Shown here: positions 9,551 to 18,323 of the stretch, piece by piece
How positions within the stretch are numbered: the first letter of the stretch is position 1
How the letters are laid out: each line of letters starts with the position of its first letter
Source: Nocardia arthritidis NBRC 100137
GTDB taxonomy: Bacteria > Actinomycetota > Actinomycetes > Mycobacteriales > Mycobacteriaceae
Direction of reading: 5' to 3'
Length of the DNA stretch: 64,000 bases
Assembly (NCBI RefSeq): GCF_001612765.1
Contig: NZ_BDBB01000001.1
Span: 62,001-126,000 of the forward strand
Translations under genes and position numbers: made by a program
Notes under the pieces: generated by a model
Seen by the model: the letters and a program-made list of their open reading frames with translations, nothing else
What the model was told of the DNA's origin: nothing
The model's database searches: none

Positions 9551-11017
9551 TCAGGCGACGAGTTGCAACTCCTTCGCCTCGTCCGCCGCCCGCTCCCGGC
9601 CGCGGAACCGCGGCGCGAAGGCGAGCAGGGCGACGAGTGCGCCGACGATGGACACGCCCGCGGCGAACTCCAGACCGGGACGGTAGGTGTCGAGCATCCC
9701 GGCGGCCGAGATGTCGGCGTGTGCGCCGGAGGAGATGATCGCGGTGGTCACCGCGAGCACGATGGCCGCGCCGACCTGCATGGAGGTTTGCAGCACGCCG
9801 GCCGCGAGACCCTGCTCCTCGTCCTCGATGCCATTGGTGGCCTGGATGTTGATGGCGGGGAAGCCTACCCAGCCGATGCCGATGAGCAGCACCGCGGGCA
9901 GCAGCATCGTCAGGTAGGAGGGGGCTGTGTCCAGCCGCAGGAACAGCAGGTAACCGACGGCCATCACGACCATGGTCACCGCGATCACCGGCCCGGTGCC
10001 GAAACGATCCACGAGCTTGTCGGAGAAGAACGCCGAGAGCACCACCAGCAGACCGACCGGCAGCAGCGCCATCGCCAGCTTCAGCGGGGACCAGTCGAGG
10101 GTGTCCTGCATGTACAGGGTCACGATGAACTGCCAGCTGAAGTAGGAGCCCGCCACCGCGACGATCGCGAGACTGGCGCGGACCAGCGAGGACTTGCGCA
10201 GGATGCCGAGGCGGACCAGCGGGTAGCGCACCCGCTTCTCCACCGCGACGAACCCGGCGAACAGTGCGACGACCGCGACGAACGAGCCGATGGTGCGCGC
10301 CGACGCCCAGCCGGCTTCCGGTGCGGCCACCACGGTGTAGACCAGCAGCAGCATGGCGGTGGTGGACAGCAGCGCACCCAGCAGGTCGTGTCCGCCTTCC
10401 TCGGCGGGCTTGTCCTTGGGCACCAGCACGTACGCCGAGACCAGCGCGGCCAGCGCGATCGGCACCGGCAGCAGGAAGGTCCAGCGCCAGCCGACGCCGG
10501 TCATCAGGCCGCCGAACAGCAGGCCCATGGAATAGCCGCCCGCGCCGAACACCGTGTAGATGGACAGCGCCTTGTTCCGGGCGGGGCCCTCGGCGAAGTT
10601 CGTGGTGATGATGGACAAGCCGGTCGGCGCGGTGAATGCGGCGGCCAGGCCCTTGACGAAGCGGGTGAGGATCAGCAGCGGACCGGAGCTGACCAGACCG
10701 CCGGCCAGCGACGCGACCGCGAAGACCGCGAGGGCGATCAGGAAGACCTTGCGGCGCCCGAGCAGGTCCGCGGTGCGGCCGCCGAGCAGCAGCAGCCCGC
10801 CGTAGCCGAGCACGTAGCCGCTGACCAGCCATTGCAGGGTCGAGGTGGACAGATCGAGTTCCGCGCCGATGGACGGCAAGGCGACACCGATCATCGAAAC
10901 GTCGAGGCCGTCGAGGAACAACACGATGCACAGCGTGATCAGCATGCCCCAGAGCCGGGCTGACCATCTGGCCGGATCGGCCGCCTGAGCGGCCGAGAGC
11001 GTTGCTGGTGAAGTCAT
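9551..11017 (-). CDS. MFS drug exporter, DHA2 (14-TM) type
   Basis: A proton-driven efflux transporter of the EmrB/QacA branch. The protein, 488 aa from ATG 11017, has about 14 hydrophobic helices. It carries motif A-like loops (LGGRTADLLGRRKVF) and the family start DGLDVSMIGVALPSIG in helix 1. An upstream in-frame start at 11077 would place codons across the palindrome, so 11017 (MTSPATLS) is preferred. It diverges from a marR gene across that palindrome, the usual layout of a MarR-controlled antibiotic or phenolic-compound exporter. Substrate unknown. Confidence 0.9.
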   Translation of the reverse strand: MTSPATLSAAQAADPARWSARLWGMLITLCIVLFLDGLDVSMIGVALPSIGAELDLSTSTLQWLVSGYVLGYGGLLLLGGRTADLLGRRKVFLIALAVFAVASLAGGLVSSGPLLILTRFVKGLAAAFTAPTGLSIITTNFAEGPARNKALSIYTVFGAGGYSMGLLFGGLMTGVGWRWTFLLPVPIALAALVSAYVLVPKDKPAEEGGHDLLGALLSTTAMLLLVYTVVAAPEAGWASARTIGSFVAVVALFAGFVAVEKRVRYPLVRLGILRKSSLVRASLAIVAVAGSYFSWQFIVTLYMQDTLDWSPLKLAMALLPVGLLVVLSAFFSDKLVDRFGTGPVIAVTMVVMAVGYLLFLRLDTAPSYLTMLLPAVLLIGIGWVGFPAINIQATNGIEDEEQGLAAGVLQTSMQVGAAIVLAVTTAIISSGAHADISAAGMLDTYRPGLEFAAGVSIVGALVALLAFAPRFRGRERAADEAKELQLVA

Positions 11018-11039
11018 GCGGGAGACATTACATGCGCGT

Positions 11040-11065
11040 GCATTAAATGCCAACACATTTAATGC
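11040..11065. promoter_or_regulatory. Palindromic MarR-type operator
   Basis: A perfect 10-bp inverted repeat, GCATTAAATG and CATTTAATGC, is separated by six bases in the 85-bp gap between divergent marR and the MFS gene. A smaller TGCATGCA palindrome follows at 11069. Likely binding site for the adjacent MarR protein. Confidence 0.7.
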
Positions 11066-11102
11066 GGTTGCATGCACTCACCGGGGCCACTAAGATGGGG
11101 CC

Positions 11103-11531
11103 ATGTCGAAGCCGACCACCGTGAGCACAGTCCGGCGCGATCTCGCGTCGGCCGGGCTGGTTGGAGAGTGGCGCGAGCTGCTCGACCGGCACGCGGCGGT
11201 GAGTTGCGCACTCGAGAAGGCGCTGCAGCACGGGCATCACATCGGGCTCAGCGAATTCGAGACGCTGGACCGGCTGGTGGACGCGAACTGCGGCGACTAC
11301 CGCATGAGCGACCTGGCCAACGACATCTACCTCAGTCAGAGCGCGCTCTCGCGGGCCGTGGCCCGGCTGGAGCGCGACGGCCTCGTCCAGCGCACCATGT
11401 GCGCGCAAGACCGCCGCGCCGTGTTCGTGTGCCTGACCGAGAAGGGCCGCGAGGTCTACGAGCAGGCCCTGCCCACCCACCGGGCGGTCTTGAACGACAC
11501 CTGGGACTTGCCGGGGCCGCCGAAGTGCTGA
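11103..11531 (+). CDS. MarR-family transcriptional regulator
   Basis: A 142-aa winged-helix repressor. The recognition region reads MSDLANDIYLSQSALSRAV, followed by the wing signature DRRAVFVCLTEKG. It lies divergent to an MFS exporter and presumably represses it until a ligand binds. The C-terminus ends soon after the start of the last dimerisation helix (HRAVLNDTWD then GPPKC), slightly abrupt for the family though total length is normal. Its stop is only 22 bases from the end of the convergent XRE gene. Confidence 0.9.
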   Translation: MSKPTTVSTVRRDLASAGLVGEWRELLDRHAAVSCALEKALQHGHHIGLSEFETLDRLVDANCGDYRMSDLANDIYLSQSALSRAVARLERDGLVQRTMCAQDRRAVFVCLTEKGREVYEQALPTHRAVLNDTWDLPGPPKC

Positions 11532-11553
11532 TCAACGCCCGGATAAGGCCCGA

Positions 11554-12429
11554 TCAGAGCGATTTCCTGGCTTCTTCGACGCGTGCTCGCGCGTCGACCG
11601 CAACCGCCCCGGCGCTCGCGAATGCCGCCCGGAAGCGCGCGACCTCGTGTTCCTTGTCCGTATAGACCGGCCCGGTGAACGCCTCGAGGTAGACCACCGG
11701 CGGCTCGGACGGCTCGCCGGAGCGCACCTCGGGGAACTCCAGCAGCACGAACCGGCCCGACGTCATGCCGTCGTGGTAACCGCACTCGGCGGGCACCACC
11801 CGGAGCCGGACGTTCGGCAGTTCGGTCATGCGCAGCAGGTGGTCGAGCTGCCCGGCGGTTACCTCCGGGTCGCCGATGCGCCGTCGCAAGACGGCCTCGT
11901 CGATCAGCGCGTCCAGCCGCAGCGGCGCGTCGGCGCGGGTGACCAGCGCCTGCCTGGCCTGGCGCAACCGCACCCTGCGGTCGATCTCGCCGGCGGAGAA
12001 CTCCGGGTGTGCCGCCGTGAACACCGCCCGGGTGTAGCCCTCGGTCTGCAGTAGTCCGGGGACGAGCTCGTTCTCGTAGGTGAACAGCCGGGCGGCCGCC
12101 TCTTCCAGCCCGATGTAGACGTCGAAGCCCTCCGGGATCACGTCGCCGTAGGCGGTCCACCAGCCTTTGGCCTTCGTATCGCGCGCCAGCGCGCGCAGCG
12201 GTTCGAGCAGGTCGGGCGGCGCGCCGTAGACCTTGCACATCGCCTCGACATCGAGACCACGCAGCGAGGTCTGGCCGGTCTCGATCCGCCAGATCTTCGC
12301 CTCCGACCACTCCAGCTGGTGCGCGGCCACCCGCGTGGTCATCCCGGCACGGGTGCGCAGATCGCGCAAGCGCCTGCCGAGCTGCCGTCGCGGCATCGTC
12401 GATCCGGTCGTTCCCTGTGGTAAAGCCAT
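11554..12429 (-). CDS. XRE-family regulator with DUF5753 domain
   Basis: A 291-aa protein with an N-terminal helix-turn-helix (residues about 15-70; RQLGRRLRDLRTRAGMTT, then WSEAKIWRIETG) and the C-terminal DUF5753 domain (YENELVPGLLQTEGYTRAV, VVPAECGYHDGM, VYLEAFTGPVY). Such proteins (Scr1/BldB-partner type) regulate development or metabolism in actinomycetes and usually have a small DUF397 partner. None is adjacent here, unlike the paralogue at 19083. It converges on marR. Targets unknown. Confidence 0.9.
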   Translation of the reverse strand: MALPQGTTGSTMPRRQLGRRLRDLRTRAGMTTRVAAHQLEWSEAKIWRIETGQTSLRGLDVEAMCKVYGAPPDLLEPLRALARDTKAKGWWTAYGDVIPEGFDVYIGLEEAAARLFTYENELVPGLLQTEGYTRAVFTAAHPEFSAGEIDRRVRLRQARQALVTRADAPLRLDALIDEAVLRRRIGDPEVTAGQLDHLLRMTELPNVRLRVVPAECGYHDGMTSGRFVLLEFPEVRSGEPSEPPVVYLEAFTGPVYTDKEHEVARFRAAFASAGAVAVDARARVEEARKSL

Positions 12430-12637
12430 GCTTCCCCCCTGTCCAGCCGTACACCGCCCGCACCGTGCATCTGCGCGGTCTGCGGCGCGGCGCGCCCTCT
12501 CCGGAGACCCGTGGTGGATGTGCCGGGTATCCGAACAGCATTGTTCACAGTGAAACTCGCAGCGGTCACGGCGCGCGTCTCAGCCAGGCCGATGGCTTCG
12601 GCGAGTCAAATCACTTCCGCACGTCGAGTTTTCGCCC

Positions 12638-13216
12638 CTACCTGCGGGGGTTGCGCTTGCGGAAGCGCCAGAACTGCACCGCGCGAACGTCTTCGGACAA
12701 TTGGTTGACCGGCTCGGCCACGTCCGACAACGCCTGGAACAGGTCGTCGGCCAGTTCGCTGATGTGCTCCACCCTCGTCGCCAGGCGCGCGGCGTTCACC
12801 AGGAACTCGAGCATCAGGCGGACGGCGGCCGCGATGGTCAGGCCGAGCGGGACGCCCAGCAGCGCGGCGAGCACGCCGAGCATCGCGGACACCCGCCACG
12901 CCGCCACCGTCAGCGCGAGGGGCACGGCGAACGCGAACACCAGCCCCAGCATGTAGGCCAGCGGCAAGAGCGTGCGGGTGGCCGGACGGTGGAATTGCAC
13001 ATCGAGCAGGGCACGTGCGGCGGCGACGCTCCACTGCGCGAACGCACGGGGGCTGCGGAACGGCTCGGCGGGTTCCTCTTCGTCGGAGGCGGCCCCGGCG
13101 AGCCGCTTGGCCGCCGACTCCTTCCACGTGAGCCAGCGCGACTCGGCCTCGTACTCCTCGGCGTCCGCGGTTTCGCGGTCCGCGGGCGCGCCCGCGCCGT
13201 GGGGTTCGTCACTCAT
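12638..13216 (-). CDS. DUF4282-like membrane protein
   Basis: A 192-aa protein. Start ATG 13216 (MSDEPHGAG) is chosen because AGGAGG lies about 9 bases upstream, although the frame stays open further. The N-terminal ~90 residues are acidic and hydrophilic. Two long hydrophobic helices follow (LLPLAYMLGLVFAF, then MLGVLAALLGVPLG) with a short turn, then an amphipathic tail ending in basic residues. This pattern, including EFLVNAA and the late coiled-coil-like stretch, resembles DUF4282 proteins, whose role is unknown. Neighbours give no functional clue. Confidence 0.75.
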   Translation of the reverse strand: MSDEPHGAGAPADRETADAEEYEAESRWLTWKESAAKRLAGAASDEEEPAEPFRSPRAFAQWSVAAARALLDVQFHRPATRTLLPLAYMLGLVFAFAVPLALTVAAWRVSAMLGVLAALLGVPLGLTIAAAVRLMLEFLVNAARLATRVEHISELADDLFQALSDVAEPVNQLSEDVRAVQFWRFRKRNPRR

Positions 13217-13548
13217 GCCGAGAATCCTCCTTGCCCGGGTCGCTCGGATCCAGCCGGAAACGCACGCCACCGGTATGTTTTCGCACCCGCGACTCCCGGG
13301 GGGCCAGTCCACAGCGACCTCACAGCTGCGGCGCAGCGAGTGGCCAGGTCCGGGGTCGAAAGTAGCTGCGTGGCAACCACGGCGAGCCACCTCGGGATGC
13401 CCGGCGGAACACGTACGAACCTCTCGGAAATGAGACGTAGGCGACACTCCGGAAATTTTCTCGGAGAACGCGTAACGCCCGTGGCGGCCCCCGCCGATAC
13501 GACCCATGAATGCAGGACCCAAAGATCTACCGGGGAATGGAGAAGACA

Positions 13549-14028
13549 GTGCGCACCACGTTTCCGACTTCCGTCACGGCGGCCGAACTGACCGCCGCTG
13601 CGCAGGACTACAACCAGCGCGGGTGGACGGTCGCCGAAACGGCCAACGGTCTGAGCCTGATCACCGACGACGACCTGTCCGGCATCGAGGTCACCGGCGA
13701 ACTGGCCGGCGAGGTCCGCCGCTTCCTGCGCGCGAACAACCTGTCCGGCGCGGTGATCGAGATCCCCGGCCCGGAGCGTCGCGAGATCCACCTGGTCACC
13801 GGCGTCCGCAAGGCCGCGATGGCGTTGCAGGCGCTGCGCGAGGCCGGGGCCACCGTGTACGCCGACGGCGCCGGCATCCCGCTGCCGCCCACCCAGCTCT
13901 CGGCCGGCTCGGCCTGCTGGGGCGTCGCGCCCGCCGAGGCGCGTTGGGTACCGCCTGTCGTCGCCCTCGCCGCGGCCGTGCGCGCCGCCACCTCCGCGCG
14001 CCGCACCAAGCTGACCATCGCCTGCTGA
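13549..14028 (+). CDS. Hypothetical protein
   Basis: A 159-aa protein I do not recognise. GTG 13549 is preferred because GGAGAA lies four bases upstream; in-frame starts at 13537 and 13510 would lengthen it. The first half looks alpha/beta and soluble (TAAELTAAAQDYNQRGWTV, then a strand pair around SLITDDDLSG). The C-terminus has WGVAPAEARWVPPVVALAAA followed by a basic end, a hydrophobic but short segment. No signal peptide or catalytic motif is visible. It is monocistronic; the molybdopterin enzyme starts 190 bases later. Confidence 0.7.
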   Translation: MRTTFPTSVTAAELTAAAQDYNQRGWTVAETANGLSLITDDDLSGIEVTGELAGEVRRFLRANNLSGAVIEIPGPERREIHLVTGVRKAAMALQALREAGATVYADGAGIPLPPTQLSAGSACWGVAPAEARWVPPVVALAAAVRAATSARRTKLTIAC

Positions 14029-14218
14029 GCAACGCCTCCCTGGATCGGATGAACCTGCTGATCGCGGGCCGGGGCCGCGCTACCCGGCCTGTTTGCGACC
14101 GGTATCCGTCCTGACGCTCCGGATCCCCACCCCGGAGCGCCGCCGGGTACCGGTCGTTTGGCGTTGCCGATATCGAGCGTTCTCTTTTCAGTTTCACCGC
14201 CGGACGACAAGATGGGGT

Positions 14219-16405
14219 ATGGCCCCGATCACGCAATCGCGCAATCTGCTGCGGACCTGCCCACTCTGTGAGGCGGTCTGCGGCTTGGACATCACCCTGG
14301 ACCCCGACGACCACGTGACCTCGGTCCGCGGCGACCGCAGCGATCCCTTCAGCAAGGGCTTCATCTGCCCTAAGGGAGCCAGCTTCGGCCATCTCGACGA
14401 GGACCCGGACCGGGTGACCGAACCGCTGATCCGTGATCGCGCGACCGGCGCCTGGCGCACCGCGACCTGGGACGAAGCTTTCGATTACATCGCCGAGCGG
14501 TTCCCCGCCGTCGTGGCCGAGCACGGGAACCAGTCGGCCGCGGCCTACCTGGGCAACCCGAACGCGCACACCGTGGCGGGCACGCTGTACGTGCCGATGC
14601 TGCTGCGCGCGCTGGGCACCAAGAACATCTACTCGGCCAGCACCGCCGACCAGATGCCCAAGCAAGTGGCCAGTGGGCTGATGTTCGGCGACCCGCTGAC
14701 CGTGCCGGTGCCCGACCTGGACCGCACCGATTATCTGCTGATGCTGGGCGCCAATCCGCTGGAATCGAACGGTTCGCTGTGCACCGCGCCGGATTTCCCG
14801 GGCAGACTGAAGGCCCTGCGCGGCAGGGGCGGCCGCTTCGTGGTGGTCGACCCTCGGGTGACCCGCACCGCGAAACTCTCCGACGAGCACCTGTTCATCC
14901 GGCCGGGCAGCGACGCCTACCTGCTGTTCGGCATCGTGCACACGCTCTTCGCCGAGCAATTGACCGATCTGCGCGTGGAAGTCACCGGCCTGGACGAATT
15001 GCGCACGACCGCCGCCGCGTTCGACCCGGATACGGTCGCGGCCCGCACCGGGGTACCCGCGTCCACGATCGTGCGGCTCGCCCGCGAGCTCGCGGCGGCG
15101 CCGACCGCCGCGGTGTACGCCCGCATCGGCACCTGCACCGCCGAATTCGGCACGATCACGCAATGGCTGGTCGACGCGATCAACGCGCTGACCGGCAACC
15201 TCGACTCCCCTGGCGGCGCGATGTTCGCCACCGCTGCCGCCGGCGGCATCCCCCGGACCAGGCCGTTCCGCGCCGGGCGCTGGACCAGCCGGGTTCGCGG
15301 GCTACCCGAGGCGATGGGCGAGCTGCCCGTCGCGACGCTCGCCGACGAGATCACCACGCCCGGCGAGGGGCAGATCCGCGCCCTGGTGACGGTAGCGGGC
15401 AATCCCGTGCTGTCCGCGCCGAGCGGCGCCCGCCTGGACGAGGCATTCGCCCAGCTCGACTTCATGGTGAGCGTGGACCGCTACGTGAACGAGACCACCA
15501 GGCACGCCGATGTGATCCTGCCTCCCCCGCGTTCCACCCAGTCCCCGCACTATGATTTCGCGCTGCTGCAATTCGCGGTGCGCAACTACACCCGCTACTC
15601 GCGCCCGCTGGTGCCGCTGGGTAACCGGCCCTCCGAGCCCGCCGTCCTGGCACGCCTGGCCGCCGCGCTCACCGGCAGGCCGCACAACGGCTCCGACGGG
15701 ATGGATCCGCTCACCGCCATGGACGAACTCGTCATAGCGGGCCTGCTGCACAAGGCTGGGCTCGCGGAGCGGCGCGGCGACCTGATCGGCGAGAACAGCA
15801 CCGAACAGCGCATCGACCTCATGTTGCGTCTCGGGCCGTACGGCGAGTGGAACGGCGGCACGCTCAATCTGCAAGCGCTGCTGGACAACCCGCACGGCAT
15901 CGACCTCGGCCCGTTGCAACCGCGCCTGCCGGGCGTCCTGCGCACGGCGAGCGGCCGCGTGGACCTTGCCCCACAGCCCCTGCTCGACGACGTGGCGCGG
16001 ATGCGGGCGCGCCTGGCCGACGAGGCGCCGGAGATCGTGCTGATCGGGCGGCGGCAGCTGCGGTCCAACAACAGCTGGATGCACAACATCGCGCCGCTGG
16101 TGAGCGGGTCGAATCGCTGCACGCTGCACATCAACCCGGCCGACGTGGCCCGGCTGGGACTCGGCGATCAAGCGGTGGTCAAGTCGGCCGCCGGGACCCT
16201 GACGGTTCCGCTGGAGCCGACCGAGGCCATCATGCCCGGCGTGGTGAGCCTGCCGCACGGGTGGGGCCACGCCGACAGCGGCCAGACCGTGGCCCGCGCG
16301 CACGCGGGTGTCAACGCCAATGTGCTCACCGATGATTCGGTGGTAGACGCGCCCTCCGGCAACGCCGTGTTCAACGGGGTGCCGGTCACGCTGACCCCGG
16401 CCTGA
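14219..16405 (+). CDS. Molybdopterin-dependent oxidoreductase (DMSO reductase superfamily)
   Basis: A 728-aa cytoplasmic redox enzyme. Cys14, Cys17, Cys21 and Cys50 form the N-terminal [4Fe-4S] motif C-x2-C-x3-C-x28-C. The molybdopterin-binding body includes YLGNPNAHTVAGT, DQMPKQVASG and VVDPRVTRTAK. The C-terminal dinucleotide-binding domain begins near IGRRQLRSNNSW and ends with SLPHGWGH. Start ATG 14219 sits directly before the cluster motif; there is no Tat signal, so it is not exported. It resembles assimilatory nitrate reductase/formate dehydrogenase-like catalytic subunits, but no small subunit or cofactor gene is adjacent, so electron partner and substrate are open. Confidence 0.85.
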   Translation: MAPITQSRNLLRTCPLCEAVCGLDITLDPDDHVTSVRGDRSDPFSKGFICPKGASFGHLDEDPDRVTEPLIRDRATGAWRTATWDEAFDYIAERFPAVVAEHGNQSAAAYLGNPNAHTVAGTLYVPMLLRALGTKNIYSASTADQMPKQVASGLMFGDPLTVPVPDLDRTDYLLMLGANPLESNGSLCTAPDFPGRLKALRGRGGRFVVVDPRVTRTAKLSDEHLFIRPGSDAYLLFGIVHTLFAEQLTDLRVEVTGLDELRTTAAAFDPDTVAARTGVPASTIVRLARELAAAPTAAVYARIGTCTAEFGTITQWLVDAINALTGNLDSPGGAMFATAAAGGIPRTRPFRAGRWTSRVRGLPEAMGELPVATLADEITTPGEGQIRALVTVAGNPVLSAPSGARLDEAFAQLDFMVSVDRYVNETTRHADVILPPPRSTQSPHYDFALLQFAVRNYTRYSRPLVPLGNRPSEPAVLARLAAALTGRPHNGSDGMDPLTAMDELVIAGLLHKAGLAERRGDLIGENSTEQRIDLMLRLGPYGEWNGGTLNLQALLDNPHGIDLGPLQPRLPGVLRTASGRVDLAPQPLLDDVARMRARLADEAPEIVLIGRRQLRSNNSWMHNIAPLVSGSNRCTLHINPADVARLGLGDQAVVKSAAGTLTVPLEPTEAIMPGVVSLPHGWGHADSGQTVARAHAGVNANVLTDDSVVDAPSGNAVFNGVPVTLTPA

Positions 16406-16430
16406 CACACCGCCGACCACTCCCGCAAAT

Positions 16431-16464
16431 GCCGACCGGCCGCAAAAAGTTCCGGCCGGTCGGC
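16431..16464 (+). terminator. Rho-independent terminator after molybdopterin enzyme
   Basis: A perfect 12-bp stem (16431-16442 with 16453-16464) is followed directly by TTTT, 26 bases past the stop codon. Confidence 0.85.
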
Positions 16465-16637
16465 TTTTAGCTAATCGCCCGAAATGCTTGGTAGGCACGA
16501 AAATCGGCGGAATTTTCGATGCCGATTTCCACGTTTTGCCGAGCGATCCTCATCTAAAATCGACACGATCTCGGTACGACCGCGGTTCAATGTCGAGCCT
16601 GGTGGACCCCGGATTCCGGCGACCAGAGGGAGCGGCG

Positions 16638-17270
16638 ATGCCCGGCATGCACAGTGGCAGCAGCGGCGAGCGTGAGCTGCAGGAACGGCACGGAACACAA
16701 GATCGAGCACAGCGGTTCTACGACGATCAGGTGCTCGACAGCCTCAACCCGACGATGATCGATTTCATCGGCCGGATGGATATGGCGTTCATCGCCACGG
16801 CGGACAAAAACGGCGAATGCGACTCGAGTTTCCGTGCCGGACCGCCCGGTTTCCTGCACGTCATCGATGAACATACGATCGCCTATCCGGAATACCGTGG
16901 CAACGGCGTCATGGCCAGCCTCGGCAATATCCTGGAGAACGCGCACGTCGGGATACTGCTCCTCGATTTCGTGCGTGACCTCATCGGACTGCACATCAAC
17001 GGTTCGGCCCACATCGTCTCCGATCTCGCCCTGCGCAACGTCGTTTCCGACCTGCCGGTCAACCACAAGGGCCGGGTGGCCGAACACTGGGTCGTGGTCC
17101 GCGTGGAAGAGGCCTATATCCATTGCCGCAAGCACATCCCGCACCTGGCTCCCGCACCACGCGAACAGCGTGAGTGGGGCACCGACAACGTGCGGGCCAA
17201 GGGCGGCGACTACTTCGGAGCGAAGGCGGAGAAGAACGAGCTGGCCGAGTCGCTCGTCAGCGGGTCGTGA
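16638..17270 (+). CDS. Pyridoxamine 5'-phosphate oxidase-fold (PPOX) protein
   Basis: A 210-aa flavin- or F420-binding split-barrel protein. Typical blocks are FIGRMDMAFIATADKNGECD, FRAGPPGFLHV, then GNGVMASLGNILENAHVGIL and LHINGSAHI. ATG 16638 has GAGGGAGC just upstream; an in-frame ATG at 16590 is possible. Relatives include putative flavin reductases and FMN-binding proteins of unknown substrate. Its 3' end overlaps the convergent methyltransferase gene by 14 bases, which is tight for two independently transcribed genes. Confidence 0.82.
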   Translation: MPGMHSGSSGERELQERHGTQDRAQRFYDDQVLDSLNPTMIDFIGRMDMAFIATADKNGECDSSFRAGPPGFLHVIDEHTIAYPEYRGNGVMASLGNILENAHVGILLLDFVRDLIGLHINGSAHIVSDLALRNVVSDLPVNHKGRVAEHWVVVRVEEAYIHCRKHIPHLAPAPREQREWGTDNVRAKGGDYFGAKAEKNELAESLVSGS

Positions 17271-18117
17271 GGGTAGGTACGCGGCCCAGCGCGCCCAGCA
17301 TCAGTCGCTCCTCGACTGATCGCGGACGCGGTGCGGGACCGTAAGGCCACCAGTCGCCGAGTTCGACCAGACCGGGGTCGACAAGCTCCAGCCCGCCGAA
17401 GTAGGTGGCGATCTGTTCGCGGGTGCGAAACCAGCCTGAACCCACACCGTGGACGAAGCGGTGCTCGAGTTCGCGGGCGAGCCGGTGGGCAGCGGGATCG
17501 TCCGTGGGGTCGAGGTAGTGACTGATCGCGAGGTACGAACCCGGCGGCAGGAACTCGGTGTACGCGCGGGCGATCGCCGCGGGGTCGAGTTCATCGGGCA
17601 CGTGATGCAGGACGCCGGACAGAATGACTGTGAGCGGGCGACCGGGCACGATGTGGCCGGCGATTTCCGGCAGCAGGGTTCGCGGTTCCGTCAGATCACC
17701 TTGCACGTAACGGACACCCGCATGCCGCTCGAGCAGGGCGCGGCCGTGAGTGCAGCAGAGCGGATCGTTGTCCACGTAGACCACCCGCGCTCCCCTGTCG
17801 TACTGGTGCGCGATCTCGTGAATGTTCGTAGCTGCGGGCAGCCCGGCCCCGAGGTCGACGATCTGGTCGATACCGACCTCGCCTACAAGGTGGCGAACGA
17901 GGCGATCCAGCCAAAGTCGCGACATCGAAGGCACTTTTCGCATGTTCGGGGCGAGTTGGAGGATGTCATGGAAGAAGCTCCGGTCGACTTCGTAGTTGTC
18001 TTTACCTCCGAGGCTGTAATCGTGTACCCGAGCGATGCTGGGGCGCGTCGGGTCCGGCCCGACCGGTGCACGCACACCGGTTCCGTGCGGGAGTTCCCCC
18101 GGCATACGGGCGTTCAC
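17257..18117 (-). CDS. DUF574-type S-adenosylmethionine-dependent methyltransferase
   Basis: A 286-aa SAM-binding protein of the actinobacterial DUF574 family. It opens with the family's hallmark SIARVHDYSLGGKDNYEVDR. Motif I is IVDLGAGLPAATNIHEIA, followed by VVYVDNDP, VQGDLTEP and SGVLHHVPDE. GTG 18117 is preferred because it overlaps the stop of the preceding 69-aa gene (GTGA), implying coupled translation; ATG 18105 is an alternative. These methyltransferases have no proven substrate. Many sit beside XRE/DUF397 regulator pairs, as here, suggesting a regulatory or developmental role rather than primary metabolism. Confidence 0.9.
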   Translation of the reverse strand: MNARMPGELPHGTGVRAPVGPDPTRPSIARVHDYSLGGKDNYEVDRSFFHDILQLAPNMRKVPSMSRLWLDRLVRHLVGEVGIDQIVDLGAGLPAATNIHEIAHQYDRGARVVYVDNDPLCCTHGRALLERHAGVRYVQGDLTEPRTLLPEIAGHIVPGRPLTVILSGVLHHVPDELDPAAIARAYTEFLPPGSYLAISHYLDPTDDPAAHRLARELEHRFVHGVGSGWFRTREQIATYFGGLELVDPGLVELGDWWPYGPAPRPRSVEERLMLGALGRVPTLTTR

Positions 18118-18323
18118 GCCGATGCCCGGTTCGCGGCGACCAGCGGGCGAGTGGTCGGCAGTGTCTGTGCCAGCATCCATGCCACGGCGCCTGTGACCGT
18201 CGCTGGAAGAGGTTCGTAGCGCGGAACTTCGCGCCCGACGCGGCGTTCCAGAACCGCCATCGCGACCAGGAAGTTCGCCACGAACCAGAGCACAACTCCA
18301 GCGATGACGATCGCGACCATCAC
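18114..18323 (-). CDS. Small single-pass membrane protein
   Basis: A 69-aa protein with an N-terminal transmembrane helix (VAIVIAGVVLWFVANFLVAMAV), then a basic stretch and a second weakly hydrophobic helix around TVTGAVAWMLAQTL. GTG 18323 overlaps the stop of the upstream gene and its own stop overlaps the methyltransferase start, so it is the middle member of a three-gene coupled operon. The overlaps on both sides are the main reason to think it real. Function unknown; it could anchor or signal for its operon partners. Confidence 0.65.
   Translation of the reverse strand: MMVAIVIAGVVLWFVANFLVAMAVLERRVGREVPRYEPLPATVTGAVAWMLAQTLPTTRPLVAANRASA

Noticed and set aside
9482..10963. A 493-codon plus-strand frame over the MFS gene
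   Set aside because: Extremely Gln/His/Arg/Gly-rich and antisense to a clear transporter.
13217..13522. N-terminal extension of the DUF4282-like protein
   Set aside because: The frame is open but the translation is irregular, and a strong AGGAGG site directly precedes ATG 13216.
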